From NCBI RefSeq assembly GCF_002005225.1, contig NZ_CP019724.1, forward strand, positions 248,001-312,000: a stretch of 64,000 bases of DNA, read 5' to 3'. This document shows, one piece after another, positions 42,703 through 50,824 of the stretch. Source of the DNA: Streptomyces pactum. GTDB lineage: Bacteria; Actinomycetota; Actinomycetes; Streptomycetales; Streptomycetaceae. The position numbers were made by a program, and so were the translations under genes. Positions within the stretch are counted from its first letter, which is position 1. Each line of letters begins with the position of its first letter. The notes below the pieces were generated by a model that was not told the origin of the DNA, ran no database searches, and saw only the letters and a program-made list of their open reading frames with translations.

Positions 42703-42718
42703 AGAGGTCGTCTCACGT
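42703..42718. repeat. 16-bp IS-end-like repeat, left copy
   Basis: AGAGGTCGTCTCACGT is repeated as AGAGGTTGTCTCACGT at 43430-43445 (15 of 16 identical), flanking the DinB gene. It corresponds to the end of a transposase reading frame on the minus strand. Confidence 0.6.
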
Positions 42719-42840
42719 GGCAAGTTCCGCGAGCTTCTCGTAACAGGTCAGGGCGGCGGCCACGGCCAGACCTCGGCTCTGCCAGTCGTCGCGGACCACG
42801 TACGGGATCTTGAGACCGCGAGCAGCCCATGGCAGGCTCA
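42713..42840 (-). pseudogene. C-terminal tail of a transposase
   Basis: The minus strand reads GLAVAAALTCYEKLAELAT and then a stop at 42713-42715, the typical last residues of Streptomyces IS transposases (LAAALTCYKKLAKLT). Only about 40 residues are left. It is a scar immediately left of the DinB gene. Confidence 0.55.
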
Positions 42841-42846
42841 TGCCGC

Positions 42847-43452
42847 ATGATCGAGAGATTCGCGAAAGACAACCTGCACGGGAGACTGCGGCGGGACCGC
42901 AAGGCGCTGCTCTGGAAACTCGACGGCTTGTCCGAATACGACGCCCGCCGGCCTTTGACAGCGACCGGGACCAATCTCCTCGGCCTGGTCAAACACGTGG
43001 CCACCGTCGAGGCCAGGTACTTCGGCGAGGTCTTCGACCGACCTTCCCCGCACCCGCTGCCCCGGTGGCAGGACTCAGACGGCAGCGATCTGTGGGCGAC
43101 CGAGGACGAGAACCACGATCAGATCATCGGGTTCTACCGGAGCACGTGGGAACACTCGGACGCGACGATCGACGAGCTTCCCCTCGACGCCCCCGGCCAC
43201 GTGCCGTGGTGGCCGGAGCCTTATGCCGACACCAACCTGTTCGCCGTCATGGTCCATGTCCTCGGCGAGTCCATCCGGCATGCCGGGCACGCCGACATCC
43301 TGCGCGAGGGTCTCGACGGCCGGACCGGGTTGCGCGCCGAACTCGAGAAGCAGATCGACGAGGAAGCCCGTGCAGTCCACTGCGCGAAGATCGAGCAGGC
43401 CGCCAGGTCGGCCGCGTCAATCAAGGCACAGAGGTTGTCTCACGTCACTTGA
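42847..43452 (+). CDS. DinB/DUF664 family protein
   Basis: This 201-residue protein has the DinB four-helix bundle. Metal-binding histidines are in LVKHVATVEARYFGEV and VHVLGESIRHAGHADILREG, and DGRTG closes the domain. DinB-like enzymes are thiol or metal-dependent transferases of unknown substrate. I start at ATG 42847 (MIERFAKDN). Its last codons run into the right copy of the 16-bp IS-like repeat, so the C-terminus may have been altered by the insertion. Confidence 0.82.
   Translation: MIERFAKDNLHGRLRRDRKALLWKLDGLSEYDARRPLTATGTNLLGLVKHVATVEARYFGEVFDRPSPHPLPRWQDSDGSDLWATEDENHDQIIGFYRSTWEHSDATIDELPLDAPGHVPWWPEPYADTNLFAVMVHVLGESIRHAGHADILREGLDGRTGLRAELEKQIDEEARAVHCAKIEQAARSAASIKAQRLSHVT
43430..43445. 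repeat. 16-bp IS-end-like repeat, right copy
   Basis: AGAGGTTGTCTCACGT overlaps the 3' end of the DinB gene and matches the copy at 42703-42718 with one mismatch. It suggests that two related IS ends once flanked this gene. Confidence 0.6.
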
Positions 43453-43486
43453 TGTTCGTGCGGCACCCCGACATATCCAGGAGGAG

Positions 43487-43769
43487 TCACCCGCGCTCCG
43501 CCAGGCGCCGGGCTTTCGACCGCAACCTCTCGACCTTCGCCGGCGTCGCTCCAAGGCCCAGCTTCACCGCAATCTCCTTGGCTCGAAGCGGCCCGTGCCC
43601 CGTGGACCGCCACTGTTCCAGCACGCCCAGGTTCCGCTGATACTCCGGCGCCAGAACCGTCACCGGCAGCTTCCCGAGAGGGCGGCACCGTCGAGCCCGG
43701 CACCGGCGCGAGCGACGGCGCCGCTTCCTCCTCCGCCTCGGTCGTGGTCACGGCAGTGGACTCGGCCAC
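43487..43769 (-). pseudogene. Broken small HTH protein (IS-associated type)
   Basis: A frame starting MAESTAVTTTEAEEEAAPSL shifts near 43690 into KLPVTVLAPEYQRNLGVLEQ and KEIAVKLGLGATPAKVERL, a winged-helix segment of a kind found in many streptomycete accessory regions. It ends at TGA 43487-43489 after SKARRLAERG. The frameshift and early stop make it a pseudogene. I do not know its original role. Confidence 0.5.
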
Positions 43770-43906
43770 GTCACTGGCGGGTGCTGCGCGAGGCGGGCCT
43801 GGTGTATCAACGCGACGCTGGCAACGGGCTCTACATGCGCCTGCGCAAGGACGACCTGGATCGCAGATTCCCGGGCCTGAACCAAGCCGTTATCGCTGCA
43901 GACTAG
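43765..43906 (+). pseudogene. C-terminal fragment of an ArsR-family regulator
   Basis: HWRVLREAGLVYQRDAGNGL followed by MRLRKDDLDRRFPGL is the recognition-helix end and wing of an ArsR-type winged helix, ending at a TAG near 43906. The first half of the domain is missing. Confidence 0.6.
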
Positions 43907-44031
43907 AGCAAGCCTTCGGACTCACAGCCACTCGCATGCACAGCCTCACCTGGTCATGGTGTGATGATTTTCGCCGACCGGACCATCTGACACCTCGGCC
44001 CACTTCTCGCGCTTCAGCCCAGTCGGTGTTT

Positions 44032-44338
44032 CGCGAAGCACACCGTCCGCATCGTGGACGGCACTCTGGTGCCCACCCGGGACCACGCGATCGCCGAGCG
44101 GTCCAAGAACTACCGCTACTCCACCAACCACCAAGTCGTCGTCGACGCCGACGCCCGTCGCGTCGTCGTGGCCGGCCATCCACTGCCAGGCAAGCGCCCA
44201 GGTACACGCCCGCGTCGAGCACGTTTTCGCCCGCACGGGAGCCTGGAAGATCCTCCGCGACTGTCGCCTCAAGGCAACGGCGTCCACCACGCAGCGCTTG
44301 GCGTCGCCCGCCTGCACAACCTCAACGCCTCCAGATAG
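44032..44338 (+). pseudogene. IS5-family transposase with internal deletion
   Basis: The plus strand reads VRIVDGTLVPTRDHAIAERS and NYRYSTNHQVVVDADARRVV, then jumps over about 70 residues to QVHARVEHVFARTGAWKIL and, in the next frame, GVHHAALGVARLHNLNASR and TAG. The catalytic centre is lost and a frameshift is present. It is a dead IS copy. Confidence 0.8.
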
Positions 44339-44427
44339 ATCGGCCGCCTCGCCACGACGGGCCCCACTCGTCCGAAGATCAAAGCGGGACAAGCGCCTTT
44401 ATGCGTCTCTCACAGACGGTCGTTTGT

Positions 44428-44789
44428 GAGAACAGGAGCAGACGACCGGGTTCATCCAGGGTGGCCCACCCTCGCTGCACAGCGACTTGGCTGCGATCGT
44501 CCGTGACCAGATCACGCCGGCCGTGGCAGCGGGTGTCGAACCAGTTTCGCTCCAGGCCGATCCGATCGTCGCGGTCCTCGTGAACCGTTGCGCACATCTC
44601 CTCGGCCGCTGTGACGATGCCAAGTCGCGCAGGCAGCTCCTAATCCGGCGGCTGGAACGTATGAATGACCCTCGCAGAGAACGGTACGTCTCGTTGCTTG
44701 CGGTGATCAACGGCTGGCCGGGTCCGCAGAGTTTGCGGCCGGTGCTCGACTGGGCCGTCGATGCCCTGCAGGCTCGGACACAGGGATGA
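44428..44789 (+). pseudogene. C-terminal fragment of a MerR-family regulator
   Basis: In frame to TGA 44787-44789 the strand reads TTGFIQGGPPSLHSDLAAIV, GVEPVSLQADPIVAVLV and MNDPRRERYVSLLAVINGWP, the C-terminal helical tail found in many actinobacterial MerR proteins. No MerR HTH precedes it, since a stop lies just upstream. Confidence 0.55.
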
Positions 44790-44860
44790 GGGGGCGGCTG
44801 CGGGGCGGGATCGACCTGTCGCCAAGGTCAGATCAATGCCCTGCTGCATATGATCCGGCA

Positions 44861-45469
44861 GTGAACTCTCCCGTCATACTCAAGGTTGCCGCGACGCCGA
44901 CCACCCCCGCTCTCGTCCTTCGTCCCTGGTGCGCGGAAGACGTTGCTGCGCTGGTTGAGGTGTACCGGGACGCCGAGCTGCGGCGTTGGACGAACTCTCG
45001 TATGGAAAGTGAAGACGATGGACTGAGATGGGTGCAGGATCAGGAGCAGGGTTGGGCAGCAGGCAGCCGGTTCGCCTTCGCAGTCCTTGAGAGGGCCCTT
45101 GACGCGGCGCCGCTGCGGTTGGTGGGCAACGTGGTACTCAAGGAAGTCGCATCCGGCAAGCCTTCCGCAGAGGTCGGCTACTGGACGGCGGCACAGGCTC
45201 GCGGACGAGGCGTGGCCCAGCGAGCCCTGAATACTCTCACCGCCTGGGCCTTCGACGCTTTCCAAGCGAATGGTCTGGAGTGCCTCGAACTCCTGCATCA
45301 GGTCGACAACCTGGCATCCTGCCGCGTCGCCGAGAAGAACGGCTACCAGTTCGACAGGCTTCTGCCATCGGCTCCTCCTTCCTACCCTCTCGATGGTCAT
45401 GTGCACGTACGGCGCCAGCTACCTGACGCCTTCCCCTCGGCACCTGCCAACGCCCACTTCTCTGCCTGA
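44861..45469 (+). CDS. GNAT family N-acetyltransferase
   Basis: This 202-residue protein has the RimJ-like core: ALVLRPWCAEDVAALVEVYR at the N-terminus, GNVVLKEVASGKPSAEVGYW for the substrate strand, ARGRGVAQRALNTLTAWAF for acetyl-CoA and LLHQVDNLASCRVAEKNGY near the end. All main motifs are present. The GTG start at 44861 has only a weak ribosome site, so the start is uncertain. It is one of few intact genes in this decayed stretch. Confidence 0.8.
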   Translation: MNSPVILKVAATPTTPALVLRPWCAEDVAALVEVYRDAELRRWTNSRMESEDDGLRWVQDQEQGWAAGSRFAFAVLERALDAAPLRLVGNVVLKEVASGKPSAEVGYWTAAQARGRGVAQRALNTLTAWAFDAFQANGLECLELLHQVDNLASCRVAEKNGYQFDRLLPSAPPSYPLDGHVHVRRQLPDAFPSAPANAHFSA

Positions 45470-45477
45470 CCACTGAG

Positions 45478-45758
45478 ATTGAACGGTTCACCCAAGGCGA
45501 GGCGAGCTCGTTGATCGCCAAGGACCGGCGGTCGGCGTCCGTTCCGTGCAGCGTTGGCGGCAGATGTGCGACGAGGGCGGTCCGCGGGCTCTGCGGTCAC
45601 AGGACCGGCGTCGCCGTCCGAGGCTGAGCCAGAAGCAGTTCGCCCAGTTGGAGGCGGAGCTGGCCAAGGGGCCCGCCGCGCACGGCTGGGAGGACCAACG
45701 GTGGACGCTCGCGAGGATCAAGACGGTGATCGGCCGGCGCTTGAAGAGGCGGTCATGA
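45478..45758 (+). pseudogene. N-terminal half of an IS630-family transposase
   Basis: The strand reads LIAKDRR in one frame, then VRSVQRWRQMCDEGGPRALR, LSQKQFAQLEAELAKGP and EDQRWTLARIKTVIGRR in the next, the winged-helix DNA-binding half of an IS630-type transposase. It ends at TGA 45756-45758 before the DDE domain. It is a truncated copy, distinct from the one at 860-1229. Confidence 0.8.
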
Positions 45759-46344
45759 CCCCGGCCGACCATCGCGGCCCCCGCGCCTTCCCCGACCTTA
45801 TCCGCTCCCTGGAAACCCGTGTGGACCACTGGCGGGTCCTCTACGGCGTCGGCGGCTACCCACAGGCCGCCGACCGGCTCGTCCCCCTCCTCGCCAACGG
45901 CCTGCGATGCATCGATCCCGCCCGCAAGCACCCAATCCCGCCGGCCTCTACCTGTCCTGTCTGGCCGAGCTGAAGGACCCCATCGCCATACCCGTGATCA
46001 CCGACACCCTCACGTGGGCCAGCCAACACCGAAGCTGGACCGTAGTGACCGACGCCCTCGACGCCCTCGCCGCCTTCGGACTCAACGCGCAACCCGCCCA
46101 GACCCTCATCCGCCCCTTGACCAACACTCCTGACGACGCAGTGCGCGCCGCGGCCCGAGCCACGCTCGACGCGCTCACCGACCGCCAAGCGCCCGACCCC
46201 GCCCGGTCAAACCCGGGAACGGCTACGCGTAGGAACCGCCCTACTGAACCCCTCGAGGCGCCTCGCGGTGCTTGGGCGAATTCTGAGCATCCAAGTTGTC
46301 CATCCGGGTCAACTGCCGCGCTCAGTGACAGGAACTGTGACTGA
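45755..46344 (+). pseudogene. HEAT-like hypothetical gene with a single-base frameshift
   Basis: From ATG 45755 (MTPADHRGPRAFPDLIRSLE) the frame continues to CIDPARKHP near 45935. There, adding one C in the run CACCCAATCCC restores NPAGLYLSCLAELKDPIAIP and the rest, to TGA 46342-46344. The second part has alpha-helical repeats (VVTDALDALAAFGLN, AARATLDALTD) like HEAT/PBS repeats. Codon bias is coding on both sides of the break, so it is one gene of about 195 residues, recently broken or mis-sequenced. Function is unknown. Confidence 0.55.
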
Positions 46345-46508
46345 GCACTTCACCTGACGGAGGAGTGCTTGAGTTGGCGGGACTGAGCGCGCCACATGGC
46401 GAACCACTTCGCAGAGTGGTCCCCAGATTCAGGGACCGACCACTCCCGGCAAGTCCTCCTACCATGGGCACAGCGTTGGTGTGGCTTCGGCGGAGGTGCC
46501 CGGGGAAC

Positions 46509-46673
46509 GTGAAGGACGTAATGATAGGGATCCTCGTCGCCCTTGCCATGTTGGCGATCTTCATTGCAGTCTTTTGGACGATGGCTGCCAGCAGCGAGGC
46601 TGATCGGGACGACTGCCAGTCGGAGGCCGACAAGTACGGCAATCGCGCGACCTGCATTGTCGTGGTCAGGTGA
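46509..46673 (+). CDS. Small single-pass membrane protein
   Basis: This 54-residue protein has one strong helix (MIGILVALAMLAIFIAVFWT) followed by a soluble, Cys-containing tail (DDCQSEADKYGNRATC). A GTG start at 46509 follows CGGGGAA. The composition is less GC-rich than the surroundings. I do not recognise the family. It is plausible because of the clear helix and charged tail. Confidence 0.4.
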   Translation: MKDVMIGILVALAMLAIFIAVFWTMAASSEADRDDCQSEADKYGNRATCIVVVR

Positions 46674-47033
46674 TACGTCAGTGCCTCAGGATCAGCGTCC
46701 AGGCGAGGCCCGCCCCTTGGTCCACGGATGCCGCGGCTTCGCGGTGCCAGCAGAGCGGCGCGTGAGGCGGAAGCGGCGTGGTCGTGGCGGCCGAGCAGCA
46801 TACGGGCCGACCCGATCGTGCACACGCGTTGAGGCCTGGTTCCCCGGCAGTCCGGCTTCGGCGCCCTGACCGCACCCACAGAAAGATCACGCCGACGCGG
46901 TGCAGGCGAAGCCAGGGCCCCGCGAGGAGGGGCGTCGCGTAGACCCCGGCTGTGGCGGCTGGACGTCACCCGGGCCAGGCGCATGGACGCCCGGCCGGTC
47001 CGCCGGAGAGGGAGCGTACATCTGCCCATTCCT
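46674..47033 (-). other. Gap with a degenerate TPR-like fragment
   Basis: On the minus strand frames of 46680-46860 give SARMLLGRHDHAASASRAAL and HREAAASVDQGAGLAWTLIL, resembling the TPR end of an XRE-type regulator, in two different frames. The similarity is weak and only a relic is possible. The remainder shows nothing. Confidence 0.3.
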
Positions 47034-47434
47034 TCACTTCGCCGCGCGGCGGGTCCCGGTGGTCGCTACCCCAGGGCGTCCGACCCAGGCTCGATGGTGG
47101 GAAGCGACGCGTAGTCCCTCGCGCAGGCGACCTCGCAGGACACCGACACGCGTTCTGCCCTCGAGGACCTGAAAACCGATGGCCGACGGGTCCGGGAGCC
47201 GTCGGTCGATCAGAATCGGGGCACGCATCCACGTCCCGTGCTCTTCCCAGTGGCGGCCGACCTCTGCGGGGCGAATCTTCACCCAGTGTTCCGGGTTCTG
47301 GGCGAAGCTCTCGATGCGGCCGACGCCGGGCGCCCCGGTCGGCATCTCACCGAAGTTCGCGGCCGGGATCGTCTCCAGCCGCCAGGTGATCTCACGCAGG
47401 TCGACGCCGCCGTTTTCCTGCTTTGGTCGTGCAC
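47034..47434 (-). pseudogene. ParB-like domain protein with an N-terminal frameshift
   Basis: The frame ending at 47034 contains EITWRLETIPAANFGEMPTG, RIESFAQNPEHWVKIRPAEV and LIDRRLPDPSAIGFQVLEGR, a conserved streptomycete ParB/sulfiredoxin-like nuclease-fold protein of about 130 residues. A good start exists in another frame at GTG 47434 (VHDQSRKTAA) after AAGGGA. One extra G near 47405 would join the two. It is probably an intact gene in the ancestor, and this copy is broken or carries a sequencing error. Its neighbours are two tiny ORFs and a NUDIX relic in the same orientation. Confidence 0.55.
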
Positions 47435-47694
47435 GGGGTGTCCCTTCATCTGTGAGAACGGGAACGGGCGCAGCGGTTCGCTGCGCCCGGGTGGCTTGCG
47501 GGGTGGGGCTGCGGGGCGGCCGGAGACGTGTCGACGGCCGTCTCGCAGGCATGGGGGGGGGGACGGGTTGCGTGATCGCGGTCGGCGGGAGGTGAGGGCG
47601 GCGCGGTGCTCGTCGCGGTGCGCGGCCGCGGAGGGCTCGGCGACGGTCCTGAGGTAGTGCGGGTTTCCGACGTCACCGTGTTCGCTGCAGACGA

Positions 47695-47817
47695 CTAGGC
47701 GGCCCTCCCGGGGCAGCCGGAGTGCGGGTCGCGGGGCTTGCCGGACGGCTTCACCTCGTGTGTGCAGGGGCCGTTGTCGGCGTGGCGGGGCTCCACGCGG
47801 ACGGTGATACGTGCCAC
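47695..47817 (-). CDS. 40-residue hypothetical protein
   Basis: A GTG at 47817 after GGAG gives VARITVRVEPRHADNGPC and HEVKPSGKPRDPHSGCPG, with two cysteines, ending TAG at 47695. Codon use is coding-like. The next frame downstream (LVVCSEHGDVGNPHYLRTVA) also looks coding but lacks a start codon, and a G10 run (47553-47562) lies further on. This tiny gene sits between the NUDIX relic and the ParB-like gene. Its function is unknown. Confidence 0.35.
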   Translation of the reverse strand: MARITVRVEPRHADNGPCTHEVKPSGKPRDPHSGCPGRAA

Positions 47818-47901
47818 TCGGAGGTTCTCCGTGTCGGCGACGGATGTGCCTCGCCCGGGCGGGAAGGGCCGGGCGAGGCGCGGGGATCTCGTGGTGAGGG
47901 C

Positions 47902-48240
47902 TCAGGAGGACACGGCCGCGCGGAGGATGTCGGCGTGGGGTCGAACGCCAGATGGTTCGGCAGGCCGTTCAGGGGCCACCATCGGGCGGTGCGGGCGTCG
48001 TCTCCGGCGGTGGTCTGGATGCCGACGGGGACGATGACCGCGTAGGCGTCGGTGCTGTACCTGCCGCGCGGCTCTCGGCTGGGCTGGTCCCACGTGCCAA
48101 TCTCGCGCGGGTCGTCGGCAGGGGCGCGGACGCCGGTCTCTTCAGCCAGCTCCCGGGCGGCGGCCTCGCGGCTCGACTCCCCCGGGTCGACATGGCTACC
48201 GGGCAAGCCAGGCGGGTCGCGAATTCTGGCCGCTCAGTCG
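47902..48240 (-). pseudogene. NUDIX hydrolase remnant
   Basis: LPGSHVDPGESSREAAAREL and AEETGV form a NUDIX box (E-x7-REL-x-EE-x-G), but the conserved first glycine is serine. N-terminal strands are missing because a stop lies 16 codons before it. The C-terminus shifts frame near 47950, where FDPTPTSS in one frame corresponds to HADILRAAVSS and a stop at 47902 in another. I take it as a decaying MutT-like gene. Confidence 0.65.
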
Positions 48241-48492
48241 CAGGAACCCGCGCGTTGGTGGACGGCAGGGCGCTCTGCACGGACGAGTTCAGGGACACCC
48301 GCCTGTCATGCGGGTGTGACCGAGATACTCCCCAAAGGGGCAACGGGATGATGTCGACAGCGCTGCCGTGGGGACGGGGTTTGTGACGGTTCTTGTGAGC
48401 GCTCGCCGTATTCCACAGGGGTAACCCGCGCTGTTCTGCCAGCGGCAGAACAGCGGCCGGATCGGGCTCGACGATCACTACAGTCCAGTCTC

Positions 48493-49230
48493 ATGACGAC
48501 GATTACGACGCGTCCGGTCCAGTATCCGGCCGACGGTCTGACGATGATCGGGCACCTCGCGCTCCCGGCCGGTGTCGACCGCCGGCCCGCGGTGCTGCTC
48601 GGACCAGAGGGCATGGGGCTCAGCGACGTCGAGCGCCGCCGGGCAGATGCTCTCGCCGAGCTGGGTTACGTAGCGCTGGCCTTCGACCTTCACGGCGGGC
48701 GCTATTTGGGTGACCCCGAGGAGATGCTGGCCCGTTGCCTGCCGCTGCTCGCTGATCCCGACCGGATGCGGGGGATCGGCCATGCGGCGCTCGACGTTTT
48801 GCGCACCGAGCCCCGGACCGACCCCGACCGGATCGCCACCGTCGGCTACGGAACCGGGGGCGCCGTCGGGCTGGAACTCGGGCGCGACGGCGTCAACCTG
48901 CGCGCGATCGGGACAGTCAACGCACTGACCACGGGCCGACCGGGCGAGGCGGCGCGCATTCGCTGCCCGGTGTGGGCCGGGGTCGGGTCGGAAGACCCGA
49001 TCATGCCGCCCGCACAACGGAACGCGTTCACCGCTGAGATGCAGACCGCGGGCATCGACTGGCGCCTCACGGTCTACGGCGGAGCCTTGCACGCCTTCCA
49101 CCACCCGCCGGTCGACCACTCCACGGTCCCCGGCGTCGGCTACCACCCACAGCACGCGCAGCGAGCCTGGCGCGACGTCGTCGACCTGCTCGCCGAGTGT
49201 CTGCCCGTGCCGGAGAACCTGGGGGCATGA
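48493..49230 (+). CDS. Dienelactone hydrolase-fold protein lacking the nucleophile
   Basis: This 245-residue alpha/beta-hydrolase has LGPEGMGLSDVERRRADALA and LAFDLHGGRYLGDPEEM, then VGYGTGGAVGLELG, where dienelactone hydrolases have GxCxGG or GxSxGG. Here position 120 is glycine, with a threonine next to it. The acid (GSEDPIMPP) and histidine (GALHAFHHP) regions are kept. It may be inactive or catalyse something else. It is separate from its neighbours, with a 286-bp gap upstream lacking a clear gene. Confidence 0.82.
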   Translation: MTTITTRPVQYPADGLTMIGHLALPAGVDRRPAVLLGPEGMGLSDVERRRADALAELGYVALAFDLHGGRYLGDPEEMLARCLPLLADPDRMRGIGHAALDVLRTEPRTDPDRIATVGYGTGGAVGLELGRDGVNLRAIGTVNALTTGRPGEAARIRCPVWAGVGSEDPIMPPAQRNAFTAEMQTAGIDWRLTVYGGALHAFHHPPVDHSTVPGVGYHPQHAQRAWRDVVDLLAECLPVPENLGA

Positions 49231-49422
49231 CCCAGGCAAACACACTGGCGCCAGGCCTGATCGGAATCGGGCACTGACAGTCCCCTCCCCTCAAGACCGC
49301 ACAGCAGAACAGCATTCGGGTAGATGCTCGATCGCGGAGACGTATGCACAACTGCCGCAGTTAGGTGGGCAGCATCCTGGCCGACACGGCTTACCGTCTG
49401 CTGGTGGCTTGACGGCCCGGCG

Positions 49423-50157
49423 TCACTTCAGGTGCCGGGCGAGGAATCGGCCCGCTTCGTCGCTTGCGGACTGCGGGACGCCGGTGTGCCCGCCCATGTT
49501 GGCGTGCAGGGTCTTCTCCTTGGAGCCAAAGGCGTCGAACAGGTCCAGGGCCGCCTGCCGGTCGTTCCCTTCGTCGTCCCACTGCAGCAGGACGTGCAGC
49601 GGAATGGTGACCTGGCGGGCCTCCTCGAACATGGCCCGGGGGACGAAACTCCCGGCGAACAGAACGGCGGCCGAGATGCGCGGCTCGACCACCGCCAGCC
49701 GGGTCCCGATGGAGATCACTCCCCCCGAGTAACCGACCGGGCCGCCGATCTCGGGCAGCGACAGGAGGGCGTCCAGGGCAGCCTGCCATTCCGGGACCGA
49801 CTTGTCGACGAGCGGGAGGATGAGGGCGTCGATGATCTCGTCGCTGACCGGCTCGCCGGCCTCCATGGCCCGACGCAGGTCGGCGCGGGCCTGCTCGGCG
49901 GCGGGCCAACGGGGCCGGTCGCCGCTTCCGGGGAGCTCGATGGTAGCCGTGGCGAAGCCGTCGGCCGCAGCGTGCCGGGCCCGGGCCACCAGCCGGGGGT
50001 ACGTCTTGCGCAGCCCGAGAGGAGGAGGGCTGAGCAGGATCAGCGGCGCCGGTGCGGATGCGGATGCGGGCGTCCACAGGATGCCGGGGATCTCACCGAG
50101 GGTGAACTCACGCTCGATGACGGCGTCGTCGAGACGCTGTTCAGAAGTGAAGTGCAT
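49423..50157 (-). CDS. Alpha/beta hydrolase family protein
   Basis: This 244-residue cytosolic enzyme has nucleophile S144 in GPVGYSGGVIS and a histidine in MGGHTGVP, with an acidic residue in LQWDDEGNDRQAA probable. It resembles dienelactone hydrolase-related proteins with a canonical GxSxGG, unlike the neighbour at 48493. AAAGG precedes the ATG at 50157, and an earlier ATG at 50181 lacks one. It is converging on the preceding gene. The substrate is unknown. Confidence 0.83.
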   Translation of the reverse strand: MHFTSEQRLDDAVIEREFTLGEIPGILWTPASASAPAPLILLSPPPLGLRKTYPRLVARARHAAADGFATATIELPGSGDRPRWPAAEQARADLRRAMEAGEPVSDEIIDALILPLVDKSVPEWQAALDALLSLPEIGGPVGYSGGVISIGTRLAVVEPRISAAVLFAGSFVPRAMFEEARQVTIPLHVLLQWDDEGNDRQAALDLFDAFGSKEKTLHANMGGHTGVPQSASDEAGRFLARHLK

Positions 50158-50202
50158 GGTGGTGCCTTTCGGGAGAGCCATTGAACGGCGCTCCCGGACG
50201 AC

Positions 50203-50253
50203 CTATCGCCCGACCGTGACCCCGGAGGGGAGCACCCATGTCGATACGTTCAC
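50203..50253 (-). CDS. Short ORF (16 residues) with a strong ribosome site
   Basis: A GTG at 50253 is preceded by GAGGAGGTGGTACCC, a near-ideal Shine-Dalgarno at the right distance. It gives VNVSTWVLPSGVTVGR and TAG, 45 bp before the start of the alpha/beta hydrolase. It could be a leader peptide or the end of a longer upstream ORF, since a GTG also exists at the VQENEEVV position. Confidence 0.35.
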   Translation of the reverse strand: MNVSTWVLPSGVTVGR

Positions 50254-50436
50254 GGGTACCACCTCCTCGTTCTCTTGCACGGCCTCCGGAAACGTAGCAG
50301 TGGCCGCCGTGGTTCCACCAACGGGTTTCTGCGGAGGCTCTGTGGCCGAGCACCATGGCGTCGGAGTCTCGACTGTCACTGGGTCAGGAAGTGCACGTCC
50401 GCCACCGATTCGAGCACCGAAAAGCCGGCGTCGTCG

Positions 50437-50686
50437 CCGTACCGGAACGGCGTCGGCATCATCGCGATCCAGGAACTGCTCGGTCACGAGTGGATCGCCA
50501 CGCCCCGACCGTTTCCGGGTGGTCGTCTTCCCCGTCATCACCGGGGCCACCGGCAAGGAACGCATCTTCGACGGGTACCCCGACATCACCCTCGACCTGG
50601 TCGACAGCCGCACCTTCGACGGTCGCATGCAACTGCTCGAGTACATCCCCACCGTCCTCGACGGCCCACCCGGCGTCGGCGACTGA
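50437..50686 (+). pseudogene. Tyrosine recombinase scrap joined to a C-terminal fragment of unknown protein
   Basis: The stretch PYRNGVGIIAIQELLGHEWI is the conserved LLGH block of XerC/D-like integrases, but the catalytic tyrosine and the rest are missing. In a different frame, VVVFPVITGATGKERIFDGY and PDITLDLVDSRTFDGR run with excellent codon bias to TGA 50684-50686. I cannot identify that second piece. The order suggests two remnants joined by deletion. The rest of 50254-50824 shows no gene. Confidence 0.5.
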
Positions 50687-50824
50687 ACGACGTCCCGTAA
50701 GCCCTGCTCAGGGGCGTGCCGCTCTGGGTGGGGATGCTGTTCTCACCCGCGCGGGCGACGCGGCCGGGGTCAGCGCCTTGGGCCGCACATCCGCGGATGC
50801 GCGCTCAGGGAGCACGCGTCGACC

